Shown in pieces: positions 36,117 through 43,965 of a DNA stretch of 56,283 nucleotides. Source of the stretch: Acidobacteriota bacterium. Its GTDB lineage: Bacteria > Acidobacteriota > Vicinamibacteria > Vicinamibacterales > UBA2999. Below the pieces are notes generated by a model, which was not told the DNA's origin, ran no database searches, and saw only the letters and a list, made by a program, of their open reading frames with translations. Position 1 is the first letter of the stretch; each line of letters opens with the position of its first letter. The translations under genes were made by a program, and so were the position numbers. The stretch lies in assembly GCA_016192845.1 (NCBI GenBank), contig JACPTI010000066.1, positions 7,346-63,628 on the forward strand, in the 5' to 3' direction.

Positions 36117-37484
36117 ATGACTCCTCGCGAGCCGGGTCGTCCCCGTGGCCGGCGCCTGCCGACCGTCGTTGTCGTCGGCCGGCCCAACGTCGGCAAATCG
36201 ACGCTGTTCAACCGGCTGAGCGGGAAGCGGCGGGCGATCGTGACGGCTGTGCCGGGCACGACGCGCGACGTGATCGCCCACCCGGCCGACTGGCGCGGCC
36301 TGCAGTTCGAGCTCGTCGATACCGGCGGCCTGTTCGGCGCGAGCGCCGATCCGCTGCACGAGGTGGTCGTCGCCCGGGGGCGGCGCGCCATCGCTGACGC
36401 CGACCTGCTGGTCTTCCTCGTGGACGGGCGCGAGGGGCTCGTCCCCGCCGATCGGGAAATCGCGCAGGTGGTGCGAACCGCGGGCGTGCCCGCGGTCCTC
36501 GCCATCAACAAAACCGACGATCGCCGGGCGAGAGCCGGGCTGCTGGATTTCGCCGAGCTCGGCTTCGACCCGATGTTCGAAATCTCGGCCGAGCACGGGG
36601 AAGGGACCGGCGACCTGCTCGACGCGATCGTGGAGCGGCTGCGGCCGGCGCCCGTGGCGGCCGGCGCGCCGGCGACCGCCGCCGAAGTCAGCGTGGCGAT
36701 CGTCGGCCGCCCAAACGTGGGCAAGTCGGCGCTCGTCAACCGGTTGCTGCGCGAGGAGCGCATGATCGTGAGCGAGGTGCCCGGCACCACGCGCGACGCG
36801 GTCGACTCCGTCCTTCGCTGGCACCAGCGGCAGTTCCGGATCGTCGATACCGCCGGCATCCGGCGTCCCGGACGGGTCGCGCGCGCCGGGCAGGTCGAAG
36901 CGGTCAGCGTCGTCCTGGCGCGGCGCGCGATCGAGTCGGCCGACATCGTCGTGCTGGTGGTGGATGCGAGCGTCGGCGTCACCGATCAGGACGCAGCCAT
37001 TGCCGGCGAAGCGGAACGGGCGGGACGGGGCATCATCATTGCCGCCAACAAGTGGGATCTGGTGAAGGAGCGCGGCCCTGGCTTCGTGAAGGAGTTCGAC
37101 GAGGCGCTGCGCCGGCAGATGAAGTTCCTCGGCTACGCGCCGATCCTGCACATCTCGGCGCTGACCGGCGAGCGAACGCCGCGCCTGCTCGAGGTGATCG
37201 ACCGCGTCGCCGCGTCGCGGACCGCCCGCGTCCGAACGCCCGAGCTGAACACGTTCGTCAGGAAGGTAACCGCGGCGCACCCGCCCCCCGCCCGGGACGG
37301 CAGGGGGGTGCGCGTTCTCTATGCCACGCAGACGGGGGTGGCACCGCCGACCTTCGTCTTCTTCACCAATACCGCCGCCGCGTTCCACTTCTCCTACGAG
37401 CGGTTTCTGGTCAACCAGATTCGGGACCGGTTCGGTTTTCTCGGCACGCCGATCCGGCTGTACGTCCGGCGCCGGCGCTCCTGA
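36117..37484 (+). CDS. der: Ribosome biogenesis GTPase Der (EngA)
   Basis: A 455-residue double GTPase needed for 50S assembly. First G domain: GRPNVGKSTLFNRL, PGTTRD, DTGG, NKTD. Second: GRPNVGKSALVNRLL, PGTTRDAVDS, DTAGI, NKWD. C-terminal KH-like domain from about 365 ends with TPIRLYVRRR. The N-terminal 15 residues are a short basic extension. ATG 36117 directly follows the -35 box of the divergent HU promoter, so its own promoter must overlap or it uses a leaderless mRNA. Confidence 0.96.
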   Translation: MTPREPGRPRGRRLPTVVVVGRPNVGKSTLFNRLSGKRRAIVTAVPGTTRDVIAHPADWRGLQFELVDTGGLFGASADPLHEVVVARGRRAIADADLLVFLVDGREGLVPADREIAQVVRTAGVPAVLAINKTDDRRARAGLLDFAELGFDPMFEISAEHGEGTGDLLDAIVERLRPAPVAAGAPATAAEVSVAIVGRPNVGKSALVNRLLREERMIVSEVPGTTRDAVDSVLRWHQRQFRIVDTAGIRRPGRVARAGQVEAVSVVLARRAIESADIVVLVVDASVGVTDQDAAIAGEAERAGRGIIIAANKWDLVKERGPGFVKEFDEALRRQMKFLGYAPILHISALTGERTPRLLEVIDRVAASRTARVRTPELNTFVRKVTAAHPPPARDGRGVRVLYATQTGVAPPTFVFFTNTAAAFHFSYERFLVNQIRDRFGFLGTPIRLYVRRRRS

Positions 37485-37569
37485 ACAAGGCACAAGGCAC
37501 AAGTCACAAGTCACAAGTCACAACGCCGCGTACGCGTCTTGTGACCTGAGCCTTGTGACTTGTGACTTG
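37484..37569. repeat. Inverted CACAAGT heptad array
   Basis: The left arm (37484-37523) has caaggcacaaggca then three CACAAGT units. The right arm (37538-37569) has cttgtga, cctgagc, cttgtga, cttgtga. The variant aaggctca seen at 2361-2371 reappears here in the right arm. An extended -10-like tgctatact (37568-37576) follows the array and may drive the MerR-type gene. Confidence 0.88.
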
Positions 37570-37582
37570 CTATACTTGGGCG

Positions 37583-38143
37583 GTGACTCCGAGGCTGTAC
37601 AAGGCGGCGGAAGTCTGCGAGGCGACCGGACTGCAGCTCTACGTGCTGCGTTCCTGGGAGAAGGAATTCCCGGGGATCGGCGTCCAGAAGTCGCAGGACG
37701 CGCCGCGGCTGTACCGCGAGTCGGACGTCGAATGGGTGCGGCGCATCAAGGAGCTGGTGTTCGGCGAAGGGCTGACGCTGGCGGGCGCCCGCCGCCGACT
37801 CGAGGCGTCGCTGCCGCGGCCGGCCGCCGAGACGCAGGCCGAACTGGACGAGGTGCTCGACACCCTCGAGGCCGACGCGCGGGCGCGGATCGAGATCGTA
37901 CGCAGCGGGCTGCGGTCGATTTTGGAAGTGCTGTCGAAGCGCGCGGGATCGATGCCGGTCCCGGAGCTTTCGCGGAATGGATCGTCGCAAGCGTCCGATC
38001 GTGCGGCGGGCACGCGCCGCCACGCGCGCGCCGTTTCATCGGCGCGGCGGGCGCCAGCGAAACGAGCCAAACGCGTGGCGTCGTCCAAGCGGCGCGCCGC
38101 GGGGCGGAAGGGAAGCAGCAAGCGGAAGCGCGCAAGCGCCTGA
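37583..38143 (+). CDS. MerR-type helix-turn-helix protein with histone-H1-like basic tail
   Basis: A 186-residue protein. Residues 1-75 are a MerR-like winged helix (RLYKAAEVCEATGLQLYVLRSWEKEFPG, then RLYRESDVEWVRRIKELVF, each quoted in part). A helical segment follows (about 80-115). The last 55 residues are Ala/Lys/Arg/Ser-rich (RRAPAKRAKRVASSKRRAAG, SSKRKRASA) like bacterial histone-H1-like tails. Start GTG 37583. The tail suggests non-specific DNA or RNA binding besides operator recognition. Targets are unknown; a small coiled-coil gene follows. Confidence 0.82.
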   Translation: MTPRLYKAAEVCEATGLQLYVLRSWEKEFPGIGVQKSQDAPRLYRESDVEWVRRIKELVFGEGLTLAGARRRLEASLPRPAAETQAELDEVLDTLEADARARIEIVRSGLRSILEVLSKRAGSMPVPELSRNGSSQASDRAAGTRRHARAVSSARRAPAKRAKRVASSKRRAAGRKGSSKRKRASA

Positions 38144-38154
38144 CGGGACGTAGG

Positions 38155-38400
38155 ATGACACCAGCAGAGCGCCGACGTCACATGGAAACAATTCTCGATC
38201 AGCACGAGGAAGCTATGCGCGCATTCCACGAGAGTAATGATGCGTTCGATCGCGCAATGCTTGGTCTTGATGACACGATGGCAGGACTGAAACGCACGAT
38301 TGCGGCCGTGCTAGACGCCAATCGTGCGCAACGGGAGGCCTTGAATGGGATCATCGCCGCCAATCGGGCCGCCCTGACGCTGTACAACGAGGCGGAGTGA
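38155..38400 (+). CDS. Small predicted coiled-coil protein
   Basis: An 81-residue, almost wholly helical protein (MTPAERRRHMETILDQHEEA to RAALTLYNEAE) with hydrophobic positions spaced for a coiled coil and no Cys or membrane span. It lies 11 bases after the MerR-type gene. Its base composition is less GC-rich than its neighbours. It resembles small hypothetical proteins often found near genomic junctions; I do not recognise a function. Confidence 0.6.
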   Translation: MTPAERRRHMETILDQHEEAMRAFHESNDAFDRAMLGLDDTMAGLKRTIAAVLDANRAQREALNGIIAANRAALTLYNEAE

Positions 38401-38421
38401 CCCGGGAAGGACCCGATCTGA

Positions 38422-38498
38422 CGGGACGTAGCGCAGCCTGGTAGCGCACCTGAATGGGGTTCAGGGGGTCGCGAGTTCGAATCTCGCCGTCCCGACCA
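38422..38498 (+). tRNA. tRNA-Pro (anticodon GGG)
   Basis: A 77-base cloverleaf: acceptor CGGGACG/CGTCCCG, D arm GCGC-AGCCTGGTA-GCGC, anticodon stem CCTGA/TCAGG with loop ATGGGGT (anticodon GGG), T arm GCGAG-TTCGAAT-CTCGC, and an encoded CCA at 38496-38498. It reads CCC and CCU codons. The next gene starts nine bases after the CCA. Confidence 0.96.
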
Positions 38499-38507
38499 CT
38501 CACGCCG

Positions 38508-39731
38508 ATGCGATTGACGCGCCTCGCGCTCTCCACCGCCTGCGCCGTTCTGGCCGTGACCGGCGTCGCGGCCGCTCAGGACACGCCCCTCGTCATACGC
38601 GCCGCCAGACTCATCGACGGCCGCGGCAGGGTGCTGCAGAACGCGGCGGTGACCGTCGAGCGCGGGCGCATCACGCGCGTCGAGGCCCGGTCGGCAGCAC
38701 CCGCCACCTACGACCTCGGCACGCTGACGCTGCTGCCGGGTCTCATCGACACGCACGCCCACATCATCGCGCACTTCGGCCGGGACGGGCGCGCGTCGAA
38801 CGAGGGCGAAAGCGACGCGGAGCGCGCGCTCCACGCGCTGCAGAACGCCTACGACACGCTGCTCGCCGGGTTCACGACGGTGCAGAGCATCGGCGCGCCG
38901 CTCGACAAGGAGCTGCGCGCGGCCATCGAACGAGGCGCACCCGGTCCGCGTCTGCTCACGTCGCTCGAGTCGTTGAACGATCCCGCGCTGTCTCCGGAGG
39001 AACTGCGTCGGCGCGTCCGCACGCGCGTCGCAGAGGGTGCCGACCTCATCAAGCTTTTCGCGTCGAAGAGCATCCGCGAGGGCGGCGGCCAGACGATGAC
39101 CGACGCGCAGATTGCGGCGGTCTGCGGCGAGGCGAAGGCGCTCGGGAAGCGTTCGTGGGTCCACGCCCACGCCGCGACCGCGGTCGCCGCCGCGGCACGA
39201 GGCGGCTGCTGGGCGGTGACGCACGGGTTCTACGCCACGCGCGCCGAGTTTGCGCTGATGGCCGAGCGCGGCGTCTACTTCGAGCCGAACATCGGGCTCC
39301 TCATCCAGAACTACCTCCGCAACAAACCGCGCTACTTCGGGATCGGCAACTTCGACGAGACGGGGTTCGCGTTCATGGAGGCCGCCGTCCCGGTCAATCT
39401 GGCGATGTTCAAGGACGCAGTCAGGCAGCCCGGCTTGAAGCTCGTCATGGGCACCGACGCCGGGGCGGGCGCGCACGGCCGCAACGCGGACGAAGTGATC
39501 GCGCGCGTGCGTGAAGGCGGCCAGCGGCCGATGGACGCCATCACGGGGGTCACCTCGCTCGGCGCCGAGTCGCTGGGGCTGGGTGACCGCATCGGGACCA
39601 TCGCGGCCGGCATGGAGGCCGACCTGATTGCCGTCGATGGCGACCCGCTGAGCGACATCACGGCGCTCAGCCGCGTGCTGTTCGTGATGAAGGGCGGGAA
39701 GCTGTATCGGAACGAGACGCGGCGACGGTAA
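38508..39731 (+). CDS. Secreted amidohydrolase (imidazolonepropionase-like)
   Basis: A 407-residue metal-dependent hydrolase. A signal peptide covers about residues 1-23 (ending VAAAQ). The TIM-barrel metal site has DTHAHI (about 82-87), the bridging Lys in DLIKLFASKS, WVHAHAA, THGFY and the Asp in MGTDAGAGAHG; the end is EADLIAVDGDPLSDI. Such exported amidohydrolases act on cyclic amides, peptides or imides; the substrate is not predictable. ATG 38508 is right after the tRNA; a longer in-frame reading would run through the tRNA and is wrong. It lies four bases before the next gene. Confidence 0.9.
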   Translation: MRLTRLALSTACAVLAVTGVAAAQDTPLVIRAARLIDGRGRVLQNAAVTVERGRITRVEARSAAPATYDLGTLTLLPGLIDTHAHIIAHFGRDGRASNEGESDAERALHALQNAYDTLLAGFTTVQSIGAPLDKELRAAIERGAPGPRLLTSLESLNDPALSPEELRRRVRTRVAEGADLIKLFASKSIREGGGQTMTDAQIAAVCGEAKALGKRSWVHAHAATAVAAAARGGCWAVTHGFYATRAEFALMAERGVYFEPNIGLLIQNYLRNKPRYFGIGNFDETGFAFMEAAVPVNLAMFKDAVRQPGLKLVMGTDAGAGAHGRNADEVIARVREGGQRPMDAITGVTSLGAESLGLGDRIGTIAAGMEADLIAVDGDPLSDITALSRVLFVMKGGKLYRNETRRR

Positions 39732-39735
39732 TAGG

Positions 39736-40779
39736 ATGTGCTTCATGCTGAAGAAATCTTTCGTACTCATCATCATGGCGGCGTGCGCGACGGCTGTTGC
39801 GCAGTCGCAGGGCGCGCCGCAGGCAGGCCGGGGCGGACGTGGGCAGGGCGATCAGTTTCCGGCGGCGAAGCAGTTTGCCGAGTCGAAGCAGGCGCAGCAG
39901 CACGTGGCGGCGGCAATGAAAATCGCCGGCACGGATCTCGCGGGCGAGGCGCGGGCGTTCTGCACGCCGACCGGGCCGCAGCGGCCGGCGTTGGTCCGGC
40001 AGGCCGCGGGCCAGGCGCCGGAGCCCGATCGCCTGCTTGAGCCAATCCGGCTGTTCGAGAACTTGTATTACCTCGGCTTCAGCGACGTCGGCGCCTGGGC
40101 GATTCCGACGAGCGACGGGATCATCCTGTTCGACGCGCTCAATAGCGGCAACGAGGCGCGCGATGTGCTCGCTGCGGGGTTGAAGAAGGTCGGCCTCGAT
40201 CCGGCGCAGATCAAGTACGTGATCGTCGGGCACGGGCACAACGACCACACCGGGGGCGGGGCGTACCTGCAGAACACATACAGGCCGCGCATCCTGATGG
40301 GCGCGCCCGACTGGACGACCCACGTCGCCAACCAGCGGCCCGACCGGCCGGCGATGAAGCGCGACGCGGACGTGACCGACCGTCAAACGGTGACGCTTGG
40401 AGATACGACGGTGACGCTCGCGCTCACCCCGGGGCACACGCCGGGCACCATCGCCATGCTGCTGCCGGTGAAGCATCGGGGTCGGACGCATACGGCGCTG
40501 CTGCTCAGCGGCACGCAGATGCCGACGCGCGCGTCTCTGGCGGCGTTCGAGCACGTCTTCAACGACCTGGCGAAGAAGCAGAACGCGGAGACGGCGCTCA
40601 GCTCACACCCCGACATCCTGGTCAACAAGCTGCCGATGATGGAGGCGATTGGCCGGCAGTACCCCGCCGGGCCGCATCCATTCCTGTACGGACCGCAGCG
40701 GTTCGCGCGCTACCTCGACATCGTGCTCGAGTGTGGGCGGGCGCGGCTGGCGGCGCTGGAAGGAAGTCGCGCAGGCTGA
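39736..40779 (+). CDS. Exported metallo-beta-lactamase-fold hydrolase (subclass B3-like)
   Basis: A 347-residue protein with a signal peptide (about 1-23, ending ATAVAQ) and a Gln/Gly-rich linker. The zinc site is HGHNDHTGGG (about 166-175), the third His lies in LTPGHTPGTI, and the C-terminal His in SSHPD. This arrangement follows the B3 group, which includes true carbapenemases and many enzymes with other roles; resistance activity should not be assumed. The TGA stop falls in the loop of a hairpin element. The start is ATG 39736 or ATG 39745. Confidence 0.88.
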   Translation: MCFMLKKSFVLIIMAACATAVAQSQGAPQAGRGGRGQGDQFPAAKQFAESKQAQQHVAAAMKIAGTDLAGEARAFCTPTGPQRPALVRQAAGQAPEPDRLLEPIRLFENLYYLGFSDVGAWAIPTSDGIILFDALNSGNEARDVLAAGLKKVGLDPAQIKYVIVGHGHNDHTGGGAYLQNTYRPRILMGAPDWTTHVANQRPDRPAMKRDADVTDRQTVTLGDTTVTLALTPGHTPGTIAMLLPVKHRGRTHTALLLSGTQMPTRASLAAFEHVFNDLAKKQNAETALSSHPDILVNKLPMMEAIGRQYPAGPHPFLYGPQRFARYLDIVLECGRARLAALEGSRAG

Positions 40780-40853
40780 AGCCTGCGCGCTACACGAGCA
40801 GGGGAGCGCACGGAGCATCTCGTCGCCTGTAGAGCGCACGCTTCAGCGTGCGC
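40769..40853. repeat. Pair of hairpin elements after the metallo-beta-lactamase gene
   Basis: gcgcaggc-tgaa-gcctgcgc (40769-40788) and gcgcacgc-ttca-gcgtgcgc (40834-40853), each an 8-bp perfect stem with a tetraloop that is the reverse of the other, followed by gctac. The first contains the stop codon of the upstream gene; the second abuts the truncated SDR fragment. Confidence 0.8.
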
Positions 40854-40856
40854 CCG

Positions 40857-40961
40857 CTACGTTCGCGCGCGCCCGCGCGCCAGCAGGCCGACCCGGGCGC
40901 CCTGTCTGGCGAACGCGACGGCTGTGGCGCGGCCGACGCCGGCGGAAGCGCCCGTCACCAT
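40857..40961 (-). pseudogene. Truncated short-chain dehydrogenase (N-terminal stub)
   Basis: Thirty-four residues from ATG 40961: MVTGASAGVGRATAVAFARQ, then GARVGLLARG and a stop. The TGxxxGxG nucleotide-binding motif and first helix of a classical SDR are perfect, but the remaining 200 or so residues are absent. The break coincides with the hairpin element at 40834-40853. Confidence 0.7.
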
Positions 40962-41017
40962 GACGACGGGCGGCTCGGCCGTGCCGCATCGCAATGCAAC
41001 GGCGGGTCCGGACGGCC

Positions 41018-41062
41018 GCCTTCGCGCTCCGCGCTTCGGCGAGCCTGGCGAAGGCGGGCTAC
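41018..41062. repeat. Intergenic palindromic element (TTCGGCGAG family)
   Basis: cgccttcgc (41018-41026) faces gcgaaggcg near 41048-41056 around cgcttcggcgagcctg. It is the same family as the in-frame element in coaBC. It ends ctacaat, giving a TACAAT box (41060-41065) that overlaps the ATG of the following gene. Confidence 0.75.
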
Positions 41063-41063
41063 A

Positions 41064-41441
41064 ATGGCTCAGGCGATGCGATATCTGGTGACCGCGCGCG
41101 TCCGGCCGGAACACCGAGCCGCGCTGGCGCGAGCGATCGGGGATGAATCGCTCGGTGCGGGATCGATTGCCGGCGACGAGTACCTGCGCGACATGGCGCA
41201 CGCCCGCGAGCTGGCCGACGGCCGCGTGAAGTGGGTGGAAGTCTGCTTTTGCCCGACGCCGCTGGCCGAGGAGCGTCCCTACTGGGAGGAGTACTTCGAG
41301 CTCGTGACGGTCAAGGGCGCCCATGCGCGCAGCAAGTGCCGCGACCAGTCGGGCCGCGAGCCGTGGGCGTGCTGCGACTGCGACTGCACCGCCCGCCTGG
41401 AGGCATGGCTTGCACGGCAGGGGAAGCCGTTCGAGCCCTGA
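41064..41441 (+). CDS. Conserved uncharacterised protein with Cys-rich C-terminus
   Basis: A 125-residue protein. The N-terminal half (MRYLVTARVRPEHRAALARA) looks like a ferredoxin-like alpha/beta dimer fold; the middle has GSIAGDEYLRDMAHARELAD and VEVCFCPTPLAEERPYWEEY; the C-terminal part has CRDQSGREPWACCDCDCT, giving eight Cys in all. The density and spacing (CFC, then CCDCDC) suggest metal or iron-sulfur binding. I recall similar unnamed proteins in other bacteria but no function. ATG 41064 is used; ATG 41076 (MRYLV) is equally likely because a TACAAT box overlaps the first. Confidence 0.7.
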   Translation: MAQAMRYLVTARVRPEHRAALARAIGDESLGAGSIAGDEYLRDMAHARELADGRVKWVEVCFCPTPLAEERPYWEEYFELVTVKGAHARSKCRDQSGREPWACCDCDCTARLEAWLARQGKPFEP

Positions 41442-41472
41442 GGCGGCCGGTTTCGGTGTACATTAATCCGAC

Positions 41473-41682
41473 GTGCTGATCCCCGTCCTCACAGTCGTGA
41501 TGGTCCTCCTGGGCGAGCGGGCCGCGTTCGCCTACGTCGATCCGGGTACGGGAAGCCTGCTCTATCAGACCGCGCTGACAATTGTCCTGGGCCTCGGGGT
41601 CGTATTCCGGCGGGTGCGGGGATCCATTGTGCATTTCGTGAAGCGCCTCGGCGGTCGCGGCGGCGATCCCGAGGGGCAGTGA
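41473..41682 (+). CDS. Small membrane protein with YVDPGTGSLLYQ motif
   Basis: A 69-residue protein: an N-terminal hydrophobic segment (LIPVLTVVMVLLGERAAFA) that may be a signal peptide, the striking YVDPGTGSLLYQ motif (21-32), a second hydrophobic segment, then a basic end. Start GTG 41473. The motif is repeatedly found in short proteins next to membrane sulfatase-like genes, as here, where its stop overlaps the sulfatase start (GTGA). The function is not known to me. Confidence 0.7.
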   Translation: MLIPVLTVVMVLLGERAAFAYVDPGTGSLLYQTALTIVLGLGVVFRRVRGSIVHFVKRLGGRGGDPEGQ

Positions 41683-43160
41683 CCCTCACGCGGCGGGTCG
41701 TCGTCTCTGCGTGGCTGGGCCTCGCGCTCGCCGCGCTCTTTTTTTATCCCCTGGCCGCGGCGGTCACGTCCGACATCTACTACCTGCAGTGGCAGACCAC
41801 CGACGTCATCGAGACGGCGGTCGTTCTGGCCGCGCTGGCGCTCGCCTGTGCGGGGATCGTCTTCATGGTCTGGCCGCGCGCCACGCGGCTCGCCACCGCC
41901 ACGCTCCTGCTCATCAGCGTCCTTCCGCTGGCGTCGTTTGCGGCCGGCGTGTCACGCCAGCTCCCGTACGAGGGCGCGCTCATTGCGGTCGCCGACAATC
42001 GCGCGCTCGGTATCGGTGTGTCGGCGCTCATGGCCGTTGCCGGCGCGACTGCCTTCGTCTTCCGGCCGGCGGCGCTGGGCCGGTGGCTCCGCCGGCTGCT
42101 CGTGCTCGTTTCGCCGGTATCGCTCGTCGTGCTCGCGAGCCTCGGCGCCTCCGCGGCGCGCGCGGGGGTCGTGGTGCAGATCGATCGGGAGCCCGCCGTA
42201 TCCGCTGCCGTGCAGCGGACCTGCGCGCCGGTGCTGGCGCTGCTGTTCGACGAGCTGTCTTTCTCGTACCTCTACGATGACGATGAGAACGTCCGGACCG
42301 AGCTGCCGGCGCTCGGCCGGCTCGGCGCCCGGGCGACGCACTACCTGTCGGTTACCGCGCCAGGGCGCGAAACGCTCGATGCGCTGCCGTCGTTTCTGGC
42401 GGCCCGGCGCGTGCAGGAAATCGAGGTCGACGACAGCGGGCTGCTCGAGCGTCTGGACGACGGCGCGCTCACACCGTTTCGAGCTGCCGCACCGGACGGC
42501 CTGTTCGGCACGGCGCGCCGCCTGGGGTTCAGGACGGAGATGGCCGGGTACTATCTCGCCTACTGCGAGATGCTGGGGGGCATGGTCGATACGTGCCGCT
42601 CGCGCAGCTTCTACAACGTCTCGGCGCCGGAGGAGTTCTCCCTCGTCGATCCCGTCCGGACGACGCTCGTCCTGTGGCCGCGCCAGTTTCCGTTCGGTCT
42701 GCTGAAGAATCCGCCGTTTGCCGGCCACCAGCGCGAGCTCGTCGACGGGCTCGTCGCGTTTGCGCGCCGGCCGATCACGGAGCGGCCGCCGGTGTTTCGG
42801 TTCGTCCACTTCAGCGTGCCGCACCTTCCGTTCGTGTTCGATGCGGACGGGTACGGCCCCCCGTTCGATCCGCTCCGGACATCGCCGGATGCGGCATACG
42901 TGCGGCAGGTGGGGTACGTGGACCGCGTGGTGGGGGAGCTCGTCGCCGCGCTGGAGCGCACGGGCGCCTACGATCGGGTGGCGCTCGTCGTTCTGGCGGA
43001 TCACGGGTACCGATTCGGCGGACGGGAGCGCGACCCGCTGCACATCCCGTTCATCGTCAAGAGGCCGGGGCAGACGCGGCGCGAGGACGTCCGTGCCGAA
43101 CTTCACGGTGAAGTTCTGCTCAGGGACGTGCTCGAAGGCGCCTGTTCGTCCGGTCCGTGA
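41679..43160 (+). CDS. Membrane-bound sulfatase-like hydrolase
   Basis: A 493-residue protein. Four to five membrane spans (1-165) carry a periplasmic alkaline-phosphatase-superfamily domain with LLFDELSFSYLY at the first metal strand, GRETLDALPSFL (nucleophile region with Thr), HFSVPHLPFVFD and VVLADHGYRFGGRERDPLHIPFIV (the metal-binding D-H-G). The combination resembles phosphoethanolamine/phosphoglycerol transferases and sulfatases that modify surface glycans. Start GTG 41679 couples it to the small membrane protein. The specific reaction is unknown. Confidence 0.82.
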   Translation: MTLTRRVVVSAWLGLALAALFFYPLAAAVTSDIYYLQWQTTDVIETAVVLAALALACAGIVFMVWPRATRLATATLLLISVLPLASFAAGVSRQLPYEGALIAVADNRALGIGVSALMAVAGATAFVFRPAALGRWLRRLLVLVSPVSLVVLASLGASAARAGVVVQIDREPAVSAAVQRTCAPVLALLFDELSFSYLYDDDENVRTELPALGRLGARATHYLSVTAPGRETLDALPSFLAARRVQEIEVDDSGLLERLDDGALTPFRAAAPDGLFGTARRLGFRTEMAGYYLAYCEMLGGMVDTCRSRSFYNVSAPEEFSLVDPVRTTLVLWPRQFPFGLLKNPPFAGHQRELVDGLVAFARRPITERPPVFRFVHFSVPHLPFVFDADGYGPPFDPLRTSPDAAYVRQVGYVDRVVGELVAALERTGAYDRVALVVLADHGYRFGGRERDPLHIPFIVKRPGQTRREDVRAELHGEVLLRDVLEGACSSGP

Positions 43161-43697
43161 CTGGCATCCACGAGCCGGCGCACGATCAGCAGGCCGCGCG
43201 CCGCTTCGGGTGCCGCATAGCACGAGAAGCGCAGGACCCGCGGGCTCGTTGCCAGCGAGACGACGAGCTCGGGGCTGACGCGCTCGACGGCGGCGACCTC
43301 GCTCCAGGCGACGCTGACATCGAGCGCGCCGTGGAAGCGCAGGCGCTCGCTCGTGAGCTCCAGATGGCCGCACTGGTCGGTCCGTCCGGCGGCGGCCGAA
43401 CCGCACGGGCGTGACAAAGTGCGCGCGCTCCGGCGGCGGCAGCTGCTCGAGCGGTTCGACGAGCGGCAGGCCGTCGCGCGCGAGCCGCTCGCCGAAGTCG
43501 ATCGTTTCCAGCACGGCCCGGAGCTCCGCGAGCTCCTCGTGCACGTGCTCGTCGCGCAGGTGCAGGTCGCGCGCGGCGGTCAGGAGGCGTTCGACATCGG
43601 CGCGGGACGGGTTCGGCCCGATCGCGTGGATCTGACGGCGGAAGTTGTCGAGTCGGAAGGCAAGCTCCGCGTCGCGTGTCGCTTCCGATGTCAGCGT
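43103..43697 (-). pseudogene. Uncharacterised protein with C-terminal PH-like domain, frameshifted
   Basis: The N-terminal part (TLTSEATRDAELAFRLDNFR ... VHEELAELRAVLETIDFGER) is helical; the C-terminal part (GHLELTSERLRFHGALDVSV, AWSEVAAVE, LVVSLATS) has a PH/GRAM-like pattern. They lie in different frames because gaccgacc near 43377 contains one extra four-base copy; removing it joins VRFGRRRTD to QCGHLELT. The 3' end overlaps the sulfatase gene by 58 bases and the 5' end stops at a 16-bp inverted repeat with no good start codon, so the beginning may also be lost. Family unknown. Confidence 0.55.
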
Positions 43698-43714
43698 CCG
43701 CGCCGGAGCGTATT

Positions 43715-43776
43715 GGACCGCTATACGGCTCCAAGCGAGAATTCTGTACCCGCCGTGACAAGCCGTATAGCGGTCC
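43715..43776. repeat. Perfect 16-bp inverted repeat
   Basis: 43715-43730 (ggaccgctatacggct) is the exact reverse complement of 43761-43776; the 30-base loop contains gaattc. It lies beside the 5' end of a frameshifted gene. About 190 bases of further non-coding DNA follow up to 43966, with gcccnggcgaag-type short repeats. Confidence 0.85.
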
Positions 43777-43965
43777 TAGGGCTTGTATCCTCTCCCTCAC
43801 GAGTACGGGGATATCAAGGGCGGAGCCCAGGGCGAAGCCCGGGCGAAGCCCTTGGCTGGTTCTGGCCACTCACGGGGGTTGAGCTCCCTTTCCCGCCGAA
43901 GATCGGCAAGATTGCTGCCCTCGCACGGTCGAGCTTCGGCGTCGCCAGCCGATAGAATCACATCC

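Noticed and set aside
38454..38507. N-terminal extension of the amidohydrolase through the tRNA
   Set aside because: The extension is encoded by the tRNA-Pro(GGG) gene; the signal peptide begins at ATG 38508.
39736..40779. Clinical-type carbapenem resistance gene
   Set aside because: Only the B3 metallo-beta-lactamase fold is visible; many such proteins have other substrates and nothing here shows resistance.
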